DNA of 64,000 bases from Streptomyces omiyaensis. GTDB taxonomy: Bacteria; Actinomycetota; Actinomycetes; Streptomycetales; Streptomycetaceae. The DNA lies in assembly GCF_014650895.1 (NCBI RefSeq), contig NZ_BMVV01000019.1, positions 79,970-143,969 on the forward strand, written 5' to 3'. This document shows, piece after piece, positions 24,391 through 32,880 of the stretch. The notes beneath the pieces are model-generated. The model was not told where the DNA came from and did not search any database. It worked only from the letters and a program-made list of their open reading frames with translations. The translations under genes and the position numbers were made by a program. Position 1 is the first letter of the stretch. Every line of letters begins with the position of its first letter.

Positions 24391-26131
24391 ATGACACCTC
24401 TCAGGAAGCACAGGCCGGGCGCTGCGCCGAGCCTTGATCACGTACGTGCAGTCTCGTACATCCGGCAGTCAAAGCGGCGTGAGGACGACTCCCGGGCGTC
24501 GCCCGTGGCGCAGCGCGAACGGTGCGCCTCGCTGATCGCGTCGAAGGGGTGGAGCGACGCGGGCCACTTCGAGGACGTCGGCAAGTCGGGGTGGGACCCG
24601 AGCATCCACCGCCCGGGGTTCGAGGAGATGATGGCGGCCGTGCGCGGCGGGCACGCGGACGCCGTGGTGGTCTTCTCGCTGTGCCGACTCACTCGCCGTG
24701 GCGCGCTGGAAGCCACGCGGATCATCGAGGAGCTGGAGGCGCACGGCGTCCGGCTGGTGAGCGTCGAGGAGCCGTACCTCGACACGTCCACCTCGGTCGG
24801 TGTCGGCATCCTCGCCATCATCGCGGGACTGGCGCAGCAGGAGTCCGACATGAAGTCGGCCTACGTCTCCGCCACCAAGGACACGCTCCGACGGGCTGGT
24901 AGCCATGTCTCCGGCGTGGCCCCGTACGGCTTCACGGCCGAGAGGGCGACCAGCGGCGAGCTGTCCGTCGTCCGACTCGTCCCGGACCCGGCGGAAGCCC
25001 CGCACGTCCGTGACATGGCCGAGTGGGCGGCGGAGGGCGTGTCCGCCTCGCAGATCGCCAAGCGGCTCAATGAGCGGGGCGTGCCCACGAAGGCGGAGTC
25101 CCTGGGGGAGTCGGGGGCCAAGCGCCTCGCCTCGCGCCGTGCGCGGAGTCTCGGAAGCAGTGGAGCGCCCCGCGTGGGTGTCGTCCACCGTCCTGCGCAT
25201 CCTGCGGGACCCGCGCCTTGCGGGGTACGCGATCGAGTGGCAGGGACGGGTACGGGCGACCAAGGACGCCGACGGCAACCCCGTCCCCGGCAAGGCGGGG
25301 AAGCGCGTCGTCCTGCGTGACGACGAAGGTCAGCCCGTCCAGTCGCACGAAGCGCTGATCCCCACCGAGGAGTGGTGGAAGCTCCAGGACGTGCTGGACG
25401 GCCGGACGCAGGTGGTCGTACGAGCGGCCCGCCGCGTCCCTGCTCTGCTGGCCGGGCACGGACTGCTGTTCTGCGGCGTCTGCGGATCGGTGATGGCGAC
25501 CGACCGGCGGGCCGGGAAGCTCTACTACAAGTGCAACCGGGCCGGGGGAGTGGTCCCGGGCCACGGCGGTCTCGTCATCGGGCAGGACGCGGCGGACAGC
25601 GAGACGGCGGGGCGGGTGTGGGCCCGTCTCATGGCCGTGGACCCCGACGACCCGGAAGACCTCGCATGGCTGGCCGAGGCGTCACGGCGCTTCGCCCGCC
25701 AACAGGACACGTCCCAGCGAGACGCGGAACGCGCGGCGGCGCGAGCCGAGCCGGAGCACGTACGGGAGTCCCGCCGCATCCTCCACGTGGACCGGCTGGC
25801 CGGCGTCTACGCCGACGAGACCGGTGCGCGGATGTTCAGGGAGTCCATGGCGCGGTTGGCAGCTCATGAGGAGCGGACGGGCGAACGGTTGGCGGAACTG
25901 GAGGCGACCGGCAACCGAGGCATCCAGATTCCCGACGCGTGGACGAGCGTGGACGGGGATCCCATCGGGGAGGGTTCGACATGGGCGGCGTGGGACCTGG
26001 AGAAGAAGCGGGAGTTCCTGGCGCTCTTCATCGACTCCGTGAGGATCGCCAAGTCCGTCGGCAGGGGTCGGAACGCGAACACGAGGGACCGGGTGATCGT
26101 GCGATGGGCTGAGGCGCCTGATCCTGCGTGA
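24391..26131 (+). pseudogene. Large serine recombinase/integrase, frameshifted
   Basis: ATG 24391 begins MTPLRKHRPG. The catalytic domain has SYIRQSKRRED (Ser27 nucleophile), VVVFSLCRLTRRG, LVSVEEPYLD and IIAGLAQQESDMKS. A Recombinase domain follows (YVSATKDTLRRAG, VSGVAPYGF, VSASQIAKRLNERGVPTK). The frame is lost between ~25125 and ~25160. Coding resumes one base shifted, with VERPAWVSSTVLRILRDPRLAGYA, a zinc ribbon (LLFCGVCGSVMAT, YYKCNR), a coiled coil and a C-terminal basic end, stopping at 26131. Combined length ~580 residues is normal for phage/ICE integrases of the phiC31/SV1 class. The single +1 shift inactivates it unless it is a sequencing error. Confidence 0.88.
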
Positions 26132-26494
26132 TCCTCAGCCGCCCGAGAGCCGCTGTACGGGTCCGCCGCTAAGAATCCGGCGGCGGGGCGCGTGGCGTTC
26201 CTGAGCCTCGCCGGTTTACGGGACGGTCCTTGGCGTCCTCGGCAAGGAATGCAGACGGACGGACCGAGGGGACGACGGCATGCCCGGCAAGGCTCGGGAG
26301 CGTGAAGCGGACGCACGGCAGGGGGAGTGGCTGGTCCCGCCCGACCATGTGCGTCGAGCGTGAGGGGGCAGGGGCCGACAGCGGGGGCCGACGGCTTCTA
26401 GGCTGGCCGACCATGGCGGCACCCACGGTGTGAAGTTCTCCGTGGGCGGCCTGCCCCGTTCGTTGATCTTCACGATGCCCTTGAGAGGCAGGAT
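26132..26494. other. Right arm of the element and attR zone
   Basis: 363 bp without a convincing gene. A short open frame MPGKAREREADARQGEW... (27 residues, from ~26280) is too small to name. The region ends with the repeat at 26461-26473 and then unique DNA leading to the serpin start. It probably contains an attP-derived arm. Confidence 0.5.
26461..26473. other. Probable attR core and stranded native start of the ABM gene
   Basis: CGTTGATCTTCAC. Read on the minus strand it is GTGAAGATCAACG, preceded by AAGGG 4 nt upstream: a start codon with Shine-Dalgarno and Val/Met-Lys-Ile-Asn, the expected beginning of ABM proteins. It matches the ABM gene's codons at 24366-24378 except for one base. 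Confidence 0.65.
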
Positions 26495-27583
26495 ATGACC
26501 GACACTCCCACCGCCCTTCGCGCGGGCGAGCTCAGGGCGTTCGCGGAGCGGTGCCTGCCCCGGTCCGGGGACGCGGACTTCGTGTGGTCGCCCGCGGGGG
26601 CGTGGCTGGCGCTGGGGGCGGTGGCCTCGGGGGCCCGGGGCCGGACCGCGGAAGGACTGCGCGGTCTGCTCGGGGTCGCGGGGGAGGAGGCCGCGGCGGC
26701 GGTGACCGGCGTCGGGCGGGCGGTCGCGGGGGCCTCCGGGGTGGCCGGGGCCGTCGGGGTGTGGAGCCGGGTGCCGGTCCGCGAGGGGTTCCGGGCCGGG
26801 CTGCCGGGCGTCGGGTTCGGCGTGCTGGGCGCGGACGCGGCGGCGGAGCTCGACGCGTGGGCGCGGGAGGCGAGCGGGGGGCGCGTGCCGGGGCTTCCGC
26901 TGCCGCTGGACGGCTCCGAGGACCTGGTGCTGCTCGGGGCGCTCGCCCTGAAGGCGGCCTGGCGGAAGGCGTTCCCGGTCGGGGCGACGCGGCCCGAGCC
27001 GTTCACGGACGCGTCCGGCGCGGTCCGCCCCGTCCCCACCATGCACCGGCGGGTCCCGGCCGAGTGGGCCTGGCGGGTGCGGCGGGGATGGCGGGGGAGC
27101 CGGGGCGTCGTGGTGGAGCTGCCCGGCGCGGGGGAGCGGGCGGTCCGGGTGCGCTTCGTGCTCGGGGAGCCGGGCGACGGGCCCGCGGACGTCCTGCCCC
27201 TGGCGTGGGCGGCGCGGCGCGAGCCGGTGCGGGCCGGCGGCGTGGAGCTGGCCCTGCCCCGCTTCTCGCTGCGGACCCGCACCGATCTCCTGCCCTGGCT
27301 GGAGGCGGCGGGGGCGGGCGCGGCCCTGCGGCCCGGCGCCGACTTCTCGGCCCTCTCGCCGGTGCCGCTCTTCGTGGCCCGGGCGGTGCAGGAGGCGGTC
27401 GTCGAGGTCGCCGAGGAGGGGGTGGAGGCGGCGGCGGTCACCCAGATCGCGATGACGAGGAGCGCGGCCCGGCCGCTCCCCGCCGAGCGGATCGCCTTCG
27501 ACAGGCCCTTCGGGGTGGTCGTCATGGACGCCGACGGGGAGCTGCCGCTGTTCGCGGGGTGGCGGGCCGGCCTGGAGCCCTGA
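26495..27583 (+). CDS. Serpin-family protein
   Basis: 362 residues from ATG 26495. Conserved serpin elements are present: FVWSPAGAWLALGAVASGARGRTAEGL near the N terminus, LVLLGALALKAAWRKAF, the hinge/reactive-centre region VVEVAEEGVEAAAVTQIAMTRSA (~residues 305-327), and the C-terminal signature FDRPFGVVVMDADGELPLFAGW. There is no signal peptide, so it is probably intracellular and guards against self-proteolysis; the target protease is unknown. Its start is 22 bp from the stranded native ABM start, implying a once-tight divergent pair. Confidence 0.92.
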   Translation: MTDTPTALRAGELRAFAERCLPRSGDADFVWSPAGAWLALGAVASGARGRTAEGLRGLLGVAGEEAAAAVTGVGRAVAGASGVAGAVGVWSRVPVREGFRAGLPGVGFGVLGADAAAELDAWAREASGGRVPGLPLPLDGSEDLVLLGALALKAAWRKAFPVGATRPEPFTDASGAVRPVPTMHRRVPAEWAWRVRRGWRGSRGVVVELPGAGERAVRVRFVLGEPGDGPADVLPLAWAARREPVRAGGVELALPRFSLRTRTDLLPWLEAAGAGAALRPGADFSALSPVPLFVARAVQEAVVEVAEEGVEAAAVTQIAMTRSAARPLPAERIAFDRPFGVVVMDADGELPLFAGWRAGLEP

Positions 27584-27695
27584 CCCGCACCCCTGGCCCG
27601 CACCCCTGGCCTGAGCCTCGGGTCCGTGCCCCCGGCCCGCGTCCCCGACCCGCGTCCCGGGGCCGTGGGGCCGGGGCGCGGGGCGGGTGCGCGTC

Positions 27696-28364
27696 CTAGC
27701 CGGTCACCCGGGCGATGAGGAGGCCGTCGTGGCCCTTGGTGCCGACCGTCTGGACGGCGGTGGCGTCGAGGCGGGGTTCGCCCGCGACGAGTTCGAACAT
27801 CGCGCGGGTGCCGGTGACGGCCGGGTCCGACGGGTCCTCGGCGGCGACGCGGCCGCCCCGGATCACGTTGTCGACGACGATCAGGGTGCCGGGGCGGGAG
27901 AGCTCCAGGGCCCAGGTCACGTAGTGCGGGTTGTTGACCTTGTCGGCGTCGACGAAGACCAGGTCGAAGGGGCCCGCGCCCTCCTTCGCCAGCAGGGGGA
28001 GGGTGTCGAGGGCCGGGCCGGTGCGGACCTCGACCCGGTCGGCGAGCCCGGCCCGCGCGAGGTTGGCGCGGGCCACCTCGGCGTGCCGGGGGTCGTACTC
28101 CAGGGTGATCAGGCGTCCGTCGGCGGGCAGGGCGCGGCCCAGCCAGATGGTGCTGTAGCCGCCGAGGGTGCCGATCTCCAGGATGCGCCGGGCGCCCTGG
28201 GTCCGGGCGAGGAGGTTCAGGAGCTTGCCCTGGTTGGGGGCGACGGCGATCTCGGGGAGTCCGGCGGCCGCGGAGTCGGCGAGGGCGGCGGTGAGCGCCT
28301 CGTCGTCGGGGACCAGCAGGCCGGTGACGTACGCGTCGATGTCGTTCCACTGAGGGTTCGTCAT
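27696..28364 (-). CDS. Class I SAM-dependent O-methyltransferase
   Basis: 222 residues from ATG 28364. AdoMet-binding motif ILEIGTLGGYSTIWLGRAL (~residues 65-83), acidic residue in LEYDPRHAEVARANL, metal-binding FDLVFVDADKVNNPHYV and IVVDNVIRGGRV: the catechol/caffeoyl-CoA O-methyltransferase family (Methyltransf_3). The start overlaps the stop of the upstream DUF2330 gene (ATGA), so translation is coupled and no separate Shine-Dalgarno is needed. The acceptor substrate is unknown. Confidence 0.92.
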   Translation of the reverse strand: MTNPQWNDIDAYVTGLLVPDDEALTAALADSAAAGLPEIAVAPNQGKLLNLLARTQGARRILEIGTLGGYSTIWLGRALPADGRLITLEYDPRHAEVARANLARAGLADRVEVRTGPALDTLPLLAKEGAGPFDLVFVDADKVNNPHYVTWALELSRPGTLIVVDNVIRGGRVAAEDPSDPAVTGTRAMFELVAGEPRLDATAVQTVGTKGHDGLLIARVTG

Positions 28365-29443
28365 ACCGGTGACGGTACCCGGCGGCGGTTCGCCCGCATG
28401 GTCAGCACCACGGTCGTCACGGCGATCGCCGCCGCGCCCAGGAGCACGGTCAGCAGCCAGACCGGGACGCCGGCGAGGGTCAGCAGGCGGTCGTGGTGGA
28501 CGACCCGGCGGTACGGGGTGTCGGCGACCGCGCGCAGGACGTGGTCGTCGTCGATGCGGGACGGTACGGGGAAGCGCTGTTCCAGGACGGTCAGGTGGGC
28601 GGGGGCGCCGCCGGTGAGCGCGGCGACGGGGCCGTCGGGGCGGTCGATCCGGCCGGCGAAGGTGACTTCGGGGCGTTCGCCGCCGATCGCCGAGCGGGGC
28701 TCCATGCGGTGGTCGGCGAGGATCGACAGGCCGAGGGTCTGCGGGGTGGCGGCGAGCCGGGAGAGCCGCATGGGGTAGACGAGTTCGGTGGAGGCGAAGG
28801 TGATGCGGAGCGGGGTGAGTTCGCCGTGGAGGCGTTCGCCGCTCTTCTCCGGCGCGAGGCGCACGGCGACGTACTCCCACTTCCGCTCGACGTACGGCCG
28901 GAGTTCGGGGGTGAGCCGGTCGGGGAGCTCGAAGCCGTTGGCGCGCAGCCAGGTGCCGAGGGCCCCGGGGTCGGTGGCGGTCAGCCGGGCGACGTCGAAG
29001 GGGCCGAGCCGCTCGCGGCCGACGACGCCGACGGTGCCGCCGGGGGCCGCGCCGGCCGCCGCCCCGTCGCCGCGGCCGGCGTCGAAGGGCCAGTCGTCCT
29101 CGCGGGGCCAGAAGTAGGGGCGTTCGCGCTCCTCGGGGGCGGCGAGCTCCTCCAGCCGGTCGAAGAGCTCCGGGTCGCCGAGGGTGACGTCGGCCCGGTT
29201 CGGCACCGGCATGACCCAGGCGGCCCGGCGGGCGTCGCCGTGGACGCGGAAGCGCATGACCACGGTCTCGGTCCGGCCGTCCCAGCGGACGGCGGACTCC
29301 TCGCGGTCGACGCCGATCCGCTCCGACCTGTGCGTGATCATGGCGCCGCAGCCGCAGGCCCAGGCGGGCGCGACGAGCGAGCCGAGCTGGAGCGCGAGCA
29401 GCGCGACGAGTGTGGTCAGGATCCTGTGTGTTGTCCCCCGCAT
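28361..29443 (-). CDS. DUF2330 membrane-anchored extracellular protein
   Basis: 360 residues. Signal peptide (ILTTLVALLALQLGSLVAPAWA) followed directly by CGCGA, as in DUF2330. The large extracellular domain contains VMRFRVHGDARRAAWVMPVPNRADVTLGD and a conserved KWEYVAVRLAPEKSG; a C-terminal transmembrane helix (VPVWLLTVLLGAAAIAVTTVVL) ends in a basic tail. The family is widespread but unexplained. It shares an overlapping junction with the O-methyltransferase gene, suggesting a joint operon. Confidence 0.9.
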   Translation of the reverse strand: MRGTTHRILTTLVALLALQLGSLVAPAWACGCGAMITHRSERIGVDREESAVRWDGRTETVVMRFRVHGDARRAAWVMPVPNRADVTLGDPELFDRLEELAAPEERERPYFWPREDDWPFDAGRGDGAAAGAAPGGTVGVVGRERLGPFDVARLTATDPGALGTWLRANGFELPDRLTPELRPYVERKWEYVAVRLAPEKSGERLHGELTPLRITFASTELVYPMRLSRLAATPQTLGLSILADHRMEPRSAIGGERPEVTFAGRIDRPDGPVAALTGGAPAHLTVLEQRFPVPSRIDDDHVLRAVADTPYRRVVHHDRLLTLAGVPVWLLTVLLGAAAIAVTTVVLTMRANRRRVPSPV

Positions 29444-29488
29444 GCCCGATCGGACGTGCGGGGGCGGTCCGCGGTTCCTGCGGGGCGG

Positions 29489-30748
29489 TCAGGCGGGGGT
29501 CGTCGAGCGGACCCGGAGTTCCTTGACGCCGTTGAGCCAGGCGGCCCGCAGCCGGCGGGGTTCGCCGACGAGGGTGAGGTCGGGCAGGACGTCGGCGACG
29601 GCGTCGAAGATCAGCTCGATCTCCTTCACGGCGAGGGACTTGCCGAGGCAGAAGTGGGGCCCGCCGCCGCCGAAGCCGAGGTGCGGGTTGGGGTCGCGGG
29701 TGATGTCGAAGGTCCCCGGGTCCTCGAAGACCTCGGGGTCGTGGTTGGCGGAGGAGTAGAAGAGGCCGACCCGGTCGCCCCGCTTGATCTTCTGGCCGCC
29801 GATCTCGGTGTCCTGGGTGGCGGTGCGCTGGAAGGAGACGACGGGGGTGGCCCAGCGGACGATCTCCTCGGCGGTGGTCGCGGGGCGCTCCCGCTTGTAG
29901 AGCTCCCACTGGTCGGGGTGGGTGAGGAAGGCGTGCATGCCGTGGCTGATCGCGTTGCGGGTGGTTTCGTTGCCGGCGACGGCGAGCAGGAGGACGAAGA
30001 AGCCGAACTCGTCGGAGGAGAGGTTTCCTTGGCCCTCTGCGGCGACGAGCTGCGACACGATGTCCTGGGCGGGGCACTCCTTGCGCGCGGCGGCCATGTT
30101 CATCGCGTAGCCGATGAGTTCCATGGCGGCCTCGACGCCGACCTCCTCGGTGATGGCGTACTCGGGATCGTCGTACGCCACCATCTTGTTGGACCAGTCG
30201 AAGATCCGGGAGCGGTCCTCCTGGGGCACGCCGATGAGTTCGGCGATGGCCTGGAGGGGCAGTTCGACGGCGACCCGGGTGACGAAGTCGAAGGATCCGT
30301 CGGGGTCCGCGGCCGCCGCGGCGCGTGCCTCCTCGGCGATCGCGCGGGCCCGGTCGCGCAGCGCGGTCTCCAGGCTGCGGATGGCGCGCGGGGTGAAGCC
30401 GCGCTGGACGATCTGGCGGACCCGGGTGTGCTCCGGCGGGTCCATGTTGAGCATGATCAGCTTCTGGACCTCGATCTGCTCGCGTCCGATGTGCTCGTTG
30501 AAGCGGATCACGGCGGTGTTCTCGTTCGAGGAGAACAGCTCGGGGTGGGTGGAGACGTACTTGACGTCCGCGTGGCGGGTGACGGCCCAGTACCCCTCGT
30601 CGTCGAAGCCGGTGACGCCGCGCGGCTGGGGGCACCACCAGACCGGCGCGGTCTGCCGCAGCTCCGCGAACTCGGGGAGCGGGACGCGGCTGCGCAGCAG
30701 ATCGGGGTCGGTGGCGTCGAATCCTTCGGGGAGGTGGGGGCAGGTCAT
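29489..30748 (-). CDS. Cytochrome P450, CYP125-type (steroid C26/C27 monooxygenase-like)
   Basis: 419 residues from ATG 30748. P450 hallmarks: I-helix LLLAVAGNETTRNAISHGM (~residues 235-255), ExxR within the K helix (EEIVRWATPV), and heme loop LGFGGGGPHFCLGK (Cys ligand). Several stretches closely match CYP125A1 of mycobacteria as I know it: EIEVQ-like REQIEVQKLIMLNMDPPEHTR, SRGFTPRA-like RGFTPRAI, PLQAIAELIGVPQEDR and DEFGFFV. CYP125 oxidises the sterol side-chain terminal methyl. It is divergent from a steroid-type thiolase, and the promoter carries two operator types (30767-30783, 30800-30813). The electron donor could be the ferredoxin at 43587. Confidence 0.92.
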   Translation of the reverse strand: MTCPHLPEGFDATDPDLLRSRVPLPEFAELRQTAPVWWCPQPRGVTGFDDEGYWAVTRHADVKYVSTHPELFSSNENTAVIRFNEHIGREQIEVQKLIMLNMDPPEHTRVRQIVQRGFTPRAIRSLETALRDRARAIAEEARAAAAADPDGSFDFVTRVAVELPLQAIAELIGVPQEDRSRIFDWSNKMVAYDDPEYAITEEVGVEAAMELIGYAMNMAAARKECPAQDIVSQLVAAEGQGNLSSDEFGFFVLLLAVAGNETTRNAISHGMHAFLTHPDQWELYKRERPATTAEEIVRWATPVVSFQRTATQDTEIGGQKIKRGDRVGLFYSSANHDPEVFEDPGTFDITRDPNPHLGFGGGGPHFCLGKSLAVKEIELIFDAVADVLPDLTLVGEPRRLRAAWLNGVKELRVRSTTPA

Positions 30749-30766
30749 CGGCAACACGCTCCAATA

Positions 30767-30783
30767 TCTGATGGACCATCAGA
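30767..30783. promoter_or_regulatory. 17-bp operator TCTGATGGACCATCAGA at P450 promoter
   Basis: Perfect dyad around a central A, 19 bp upstream of the P450 start. It is one of four sites in this window fitting TCTGAN-N5-RTCAGN (others: 40531-40547, 42089-42105, 50492-50508). It looks like a TetR-type operator. Confidence 0.7.
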
Positions 30784-30799
30784 AGTTGCCGGGAAAGTT

Positions 30800-30813
30800 A
30801 GTAACGAGTTCTA
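30800..30813. promoter_or_regulatory. KstR-like box AGTAACGAGTTCTA
   Basis: Fits TNNAACNNGTTNNA (KstR consensus of mycobacteria and rhodococci) except for the first base. It shares GTAAC-NN-GTTCTACA with the site upstream of the KstR-like gene at 45326. Confidence 0.6.
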
Positions 30814-30975
30814 CAAGTGGCAAGAGGCGCGACCCGAATACGCCCCCGGTGCGCCCGGGGGAGCCTCCGGAGCCCCTTCCGGTCGGCCCCGTACGCCCCC
30901 GCGGCCCGGCGTGCGGCGCAACTGCTGCCTCCCGGACCCTTGCGTACCGGCGGTAGCAGTCATAAGACTTCAGTC

Positions 30976-30999
30976 AGAACTAGAACGCGTACTAGTTCT
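30976..30999. promoter_or_regulatory. Dyad with KstR-like core upstream of thiolase
   Basis: AGAACTAG (30976-30983) and CTAGTTCT (30992-30999) are perfect 8-bp arms around AACGCGTA. The inner TAGAACGCGTACTA (30981-30994) matches TNNAACNNGTTNNA with one mismatch (GTA for GTT). It lies 60 bp upstream of the thiolase ATG. Confidence 0.6.
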
Positions 31000-31059
31000 C
31001 CCGTGACGCCGACCGGCGGGTGCCGGGACACCCCGTCCGGTCGAGGAGAGGACGAGCTC

Positions 31060-32238
31060 ATGGCCGCGGAACCCGTCATCGTCGAAGCCGTACGCACCCC
31101 CATCGGCAAGCGCGGAGGCGCGCTCGCCAACCTCCATCCCGCCTACCTCCTGGGCGAGACCTACCGCGAACTCCTCGGCCGCACCGGCATCCCCGCCGAC
31201 TGCGTCGAACAGATCGTCGGCGGCACCGTCACCCACGCCGGCGAGCAGTCCATGAACCCCGCCCGCACCGCCTGGCTCACCATGGGGCTGCCCTACGAGA
31301 CCGCCGCCACCACCGTCGACGCCCAGTGCGGCTCCTCCCAGCAGGCGAGCCACATGACCGCCAACATGATCGCGGCCGGGGTCATCGACGTCGGCATCTC
31401 CTGCGGCGTCGAGGCCATGTCCCGCGTCCCGCTCGGCTCCGGCTCCAAGCACGGACCCGGCAAGCCCTTCCCCGACGAGTGGAACGTCGACCTGCCCAAC
31501 CAGTTCGAGGCCGCCGAGCGGATCGCCCGCCGCCGCGGCCTGACCCGCGAGCGGGTCGACTCCCTCGGCGTCATCTCCCAGGAGCGGGCCGCCGTCGCCT
31601 GGTCCGAGGAGCGGTTCAAGCGCGAGACCTTCGCCGTCCAGGTCCCGACCACCGAGGAGGAGCAGCGCGCCGGACAGGGCATGTGGCGGCTGGTCGACCG
31701 CGACGAGGGGCTGCGCGACACCAGCATGGAGGGGCTCGCCCGGCTCAAGCCGGTCATGCCCACCGCGGTCCACACCGCGGGCAACTCCTCCCAGATCTCC
31801 GACGGCGCCTCCGCCGTGATGTGGGCCTCCAAGCGCATGGCCCGCGCCCTCAAGCTGCGCCCGCGCGCCCGGATCGTCGCCCAGGCGCTGGTCGGCGCCG
31901 ACCCGCACTACCACCTCGACGGGCCCATCGACGCGACCCGCGCGGTCCTCGGCAAGGCCGGCATGTCCCTCCGGGACATCGACGTGGTCGAGATCAACGA
32001 GGCCTTCGCCTCGGTCGTGCTCAGCTGGGCGCAGGAGTTCGACAAGGAGCTCGACGGCCTGGAGAAGGTCAACGTCAACGGCGGCGCCATCGCCCTCGGC
32101 CACCCGGTCGGCGCGACCGGCGCCCGCCTGATCACCACCGCGCTGCACGAGCTGGAGCGGACCGACAAGGAGTTCGCGCTGGTCACGATGTGTGCCGGCG
32201 GCGCGCTCGCGACCGGCACCATCATCCAGCGCCTGTAG
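31060..32238 (+). CDS. fadA5: Steroid 3-ketoacyl-CoA thiolase (FadA5-type)
   Basis: 392 residues from ATG 31060. Thiolase catalytic residues: nucleophilic Cys90 in TTVDAQCGSSQQ, His in GGAIALGHPVGATGAR and Cys in MCAGGALATGT. Long segments agree with FadA5 of Mycobacterium as I know it: PVIVEAVRTPIGKRGG, WNVDLPNQFEAAERIARRRG, HTAGNSSQISDGASAVMW, ARIVAQALVGADPHYHLDGP and VEINEAFASVVLSWA. FadA5 cleaves acetyl-CoA from the oxidised sterol side chain. Divergent to a CYP125-type gene, which supports the role. No other side-chain genes (FadE, ChsH) are beside it, so the set is partial. Confidence 0.9.
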   Translation: MAAEPVIVEAVRTPIGKRGGALANLHPAYLLGETYRELLGRTGIPADCVEQIVGGTVTHAGEQSMNPARTAWLTMGLPYETAATTVDAQCGSSQQASHMTANMIAAGVIDVGISCGVEAMSRVPLGSGSKHGPGKPFPDEWNVDLPNQFEAAERIARRRGLTRERVDSLGVISQERAAVAWSEERFKRETFAVQVPTTEEEQRAGQGMWRLVDRDEGLRDTSMEGLARLKPVMPTAVHTAGNSSQISDGASAVMWASKRMARALKLRPRARIVAQALVGADPHYHLDGPIDATRAVLGKAGMSLRDIDVVEINEAFASVVLSWAQEFDKELDGLEKVNVNGGAIALGHPVGATGARLITTALHELERTDKEFALVTMCAGGALATGTIIQRL

Positions 32239-32264
32239 CGGGGGCCGCGCGGATCCGGCCCGCA

Positions 32265-32376
32265 GCCGGTGACGGGGCCCGCGGAAACCGATCCGCTGCC
32301 GGCGACGGGCCCCGTGGAGAACCGGCCCGGTGCCGGTGGCGGGCCCTCGCGGGAACCCGCTCCGGTGCCGGTGGCG
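32265..32376 (+). repeat. Three and a bit ~34-bp degenerate tandem repeats
   Basis: Units beginning GCCGGTGACGGGGCCC, GCCGGCGACGGGCCCC and GCCGGTGGCGGGCCCT start at 32265, 32298 and 32332, with a fourth partial unit at 32367. They lie in the 3' spacer of the thiolase gene. Confidence 0.8.
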
Positions 32377-32417
32377 TGCGCCGCGAAGACCTGGCAGGGG
32401 TGCCCGGGAAACGCCGC

Positions 32418-32451
32418 AGGCCCCGCCCCTCCGAGAGGAGGGCGGGGCCTT
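32418..32451. terminator. Bidirectional terminator between thiolase and transglycosylase-like genes
   Basis: AGGCCCCGCCCCTCC and GGAGGGCGGGGCCTT pair with one bulged C around GAGA. The genes on either side converge, so it can serve both. Confidence 0.8.
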
Positions 32452-32478
32452 GCGGTGCGCGGAGCGGCGTGGTGACTC

Positions 32479-32880
32479 TCAGTACCAGCCGTTGGCCTGC
32501 CAGAACGCCCAGGCGGCGTTCGGGGAGCCGTAGCGCTCGTTCATGTAGTTGAGGCCCCACTTGATCTGGGTCGCGGGGTTGGTCTTCCAGTCGGAGCCGG
32601 CCGAGGACATCTTCGAGCCGGGCAGGGCCTGGACGAGGCCGTAGGCGCCGCTGGAGGAGTTGGTGGCCTTGAAGTTCCAGCCGGACTCGTGCGAGACGAT
32701 CTTGCTGAAGGCGGAGTACTGAGAGGCGGGCACGATGTCACGGGCGAGCTCCTGCGGGCTGGCGGCCGAGGCCGTGCCCGTCGTGCCGAGGACCGCACCC
32801 GAGGCGCCGAGCAGCACGGCTGCGGTGGCGGCGAAGGACTTCTTGCGGGCGGCGGCACGAGTGGTGATCGAGCGGAACAA
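32479..32880 (-). CDS. Secreted small lytic-transglycosylase-like protein
   Basis: 133 residues from TTG 32880, the only start that keeps the signal peptide (basic TRAAARKKSF, core AATAAVLLGASGAVLG, cleavage near TASAA). The mature domain has the SLT/Rpf-like signature IVSHESGWNFKATNSSSGAYGLVQALPGSKM with catalytic Glu in SHES, then QIKWGLNYMNERYGSPNAAWAFWQ. It is like the short peptidoglycan-cleaving proteins that streptomycetes secrete during germination and growth. The TTG start and a 300-bp leader suggest post-transcriptional control. Confidence 0.88.
   Translation of the reverse strand: MFRSITTRAAARKKSFAATAAVLLGASGAVLGTTGTASAASPQELARDIVPASQYSAFSKIVSHESGWNFKATNSSSGAYGLVQALPGSKMSSAGSDWKTNPATQIKWGLNYMNERYGSPNAAWAFWQANGWY

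Larger units (their letters stand above)
30749..31059. other. Divergent P450/thiolase promoter region
   Basis: 311 bp holding both promoters. It contains a 17-bp palindromic operator (30767-30783), a KstR-like box (30800-30813) and a larger dyad (30976-30999) that includes a second KstR-like core. No gene. Confidence 0.7.

Noticed and set aside
25125..25160. Programmed +1 frameshift in the integrase
   Set aside because: No slippery site or known precedent in large serine integrases; decay or sequencing error is simpler.
26132..26460. Excisionase or other element cargo gene
   Set aside because: Only a ~27-residue frame is seen; too short and unsupported to call.
24366..26473. Insertion sequence or transposon at the ABM gene
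   Set aside because: There are no terminal inverted repeats or transposase; a serine integrase with a short att-like core fits better.
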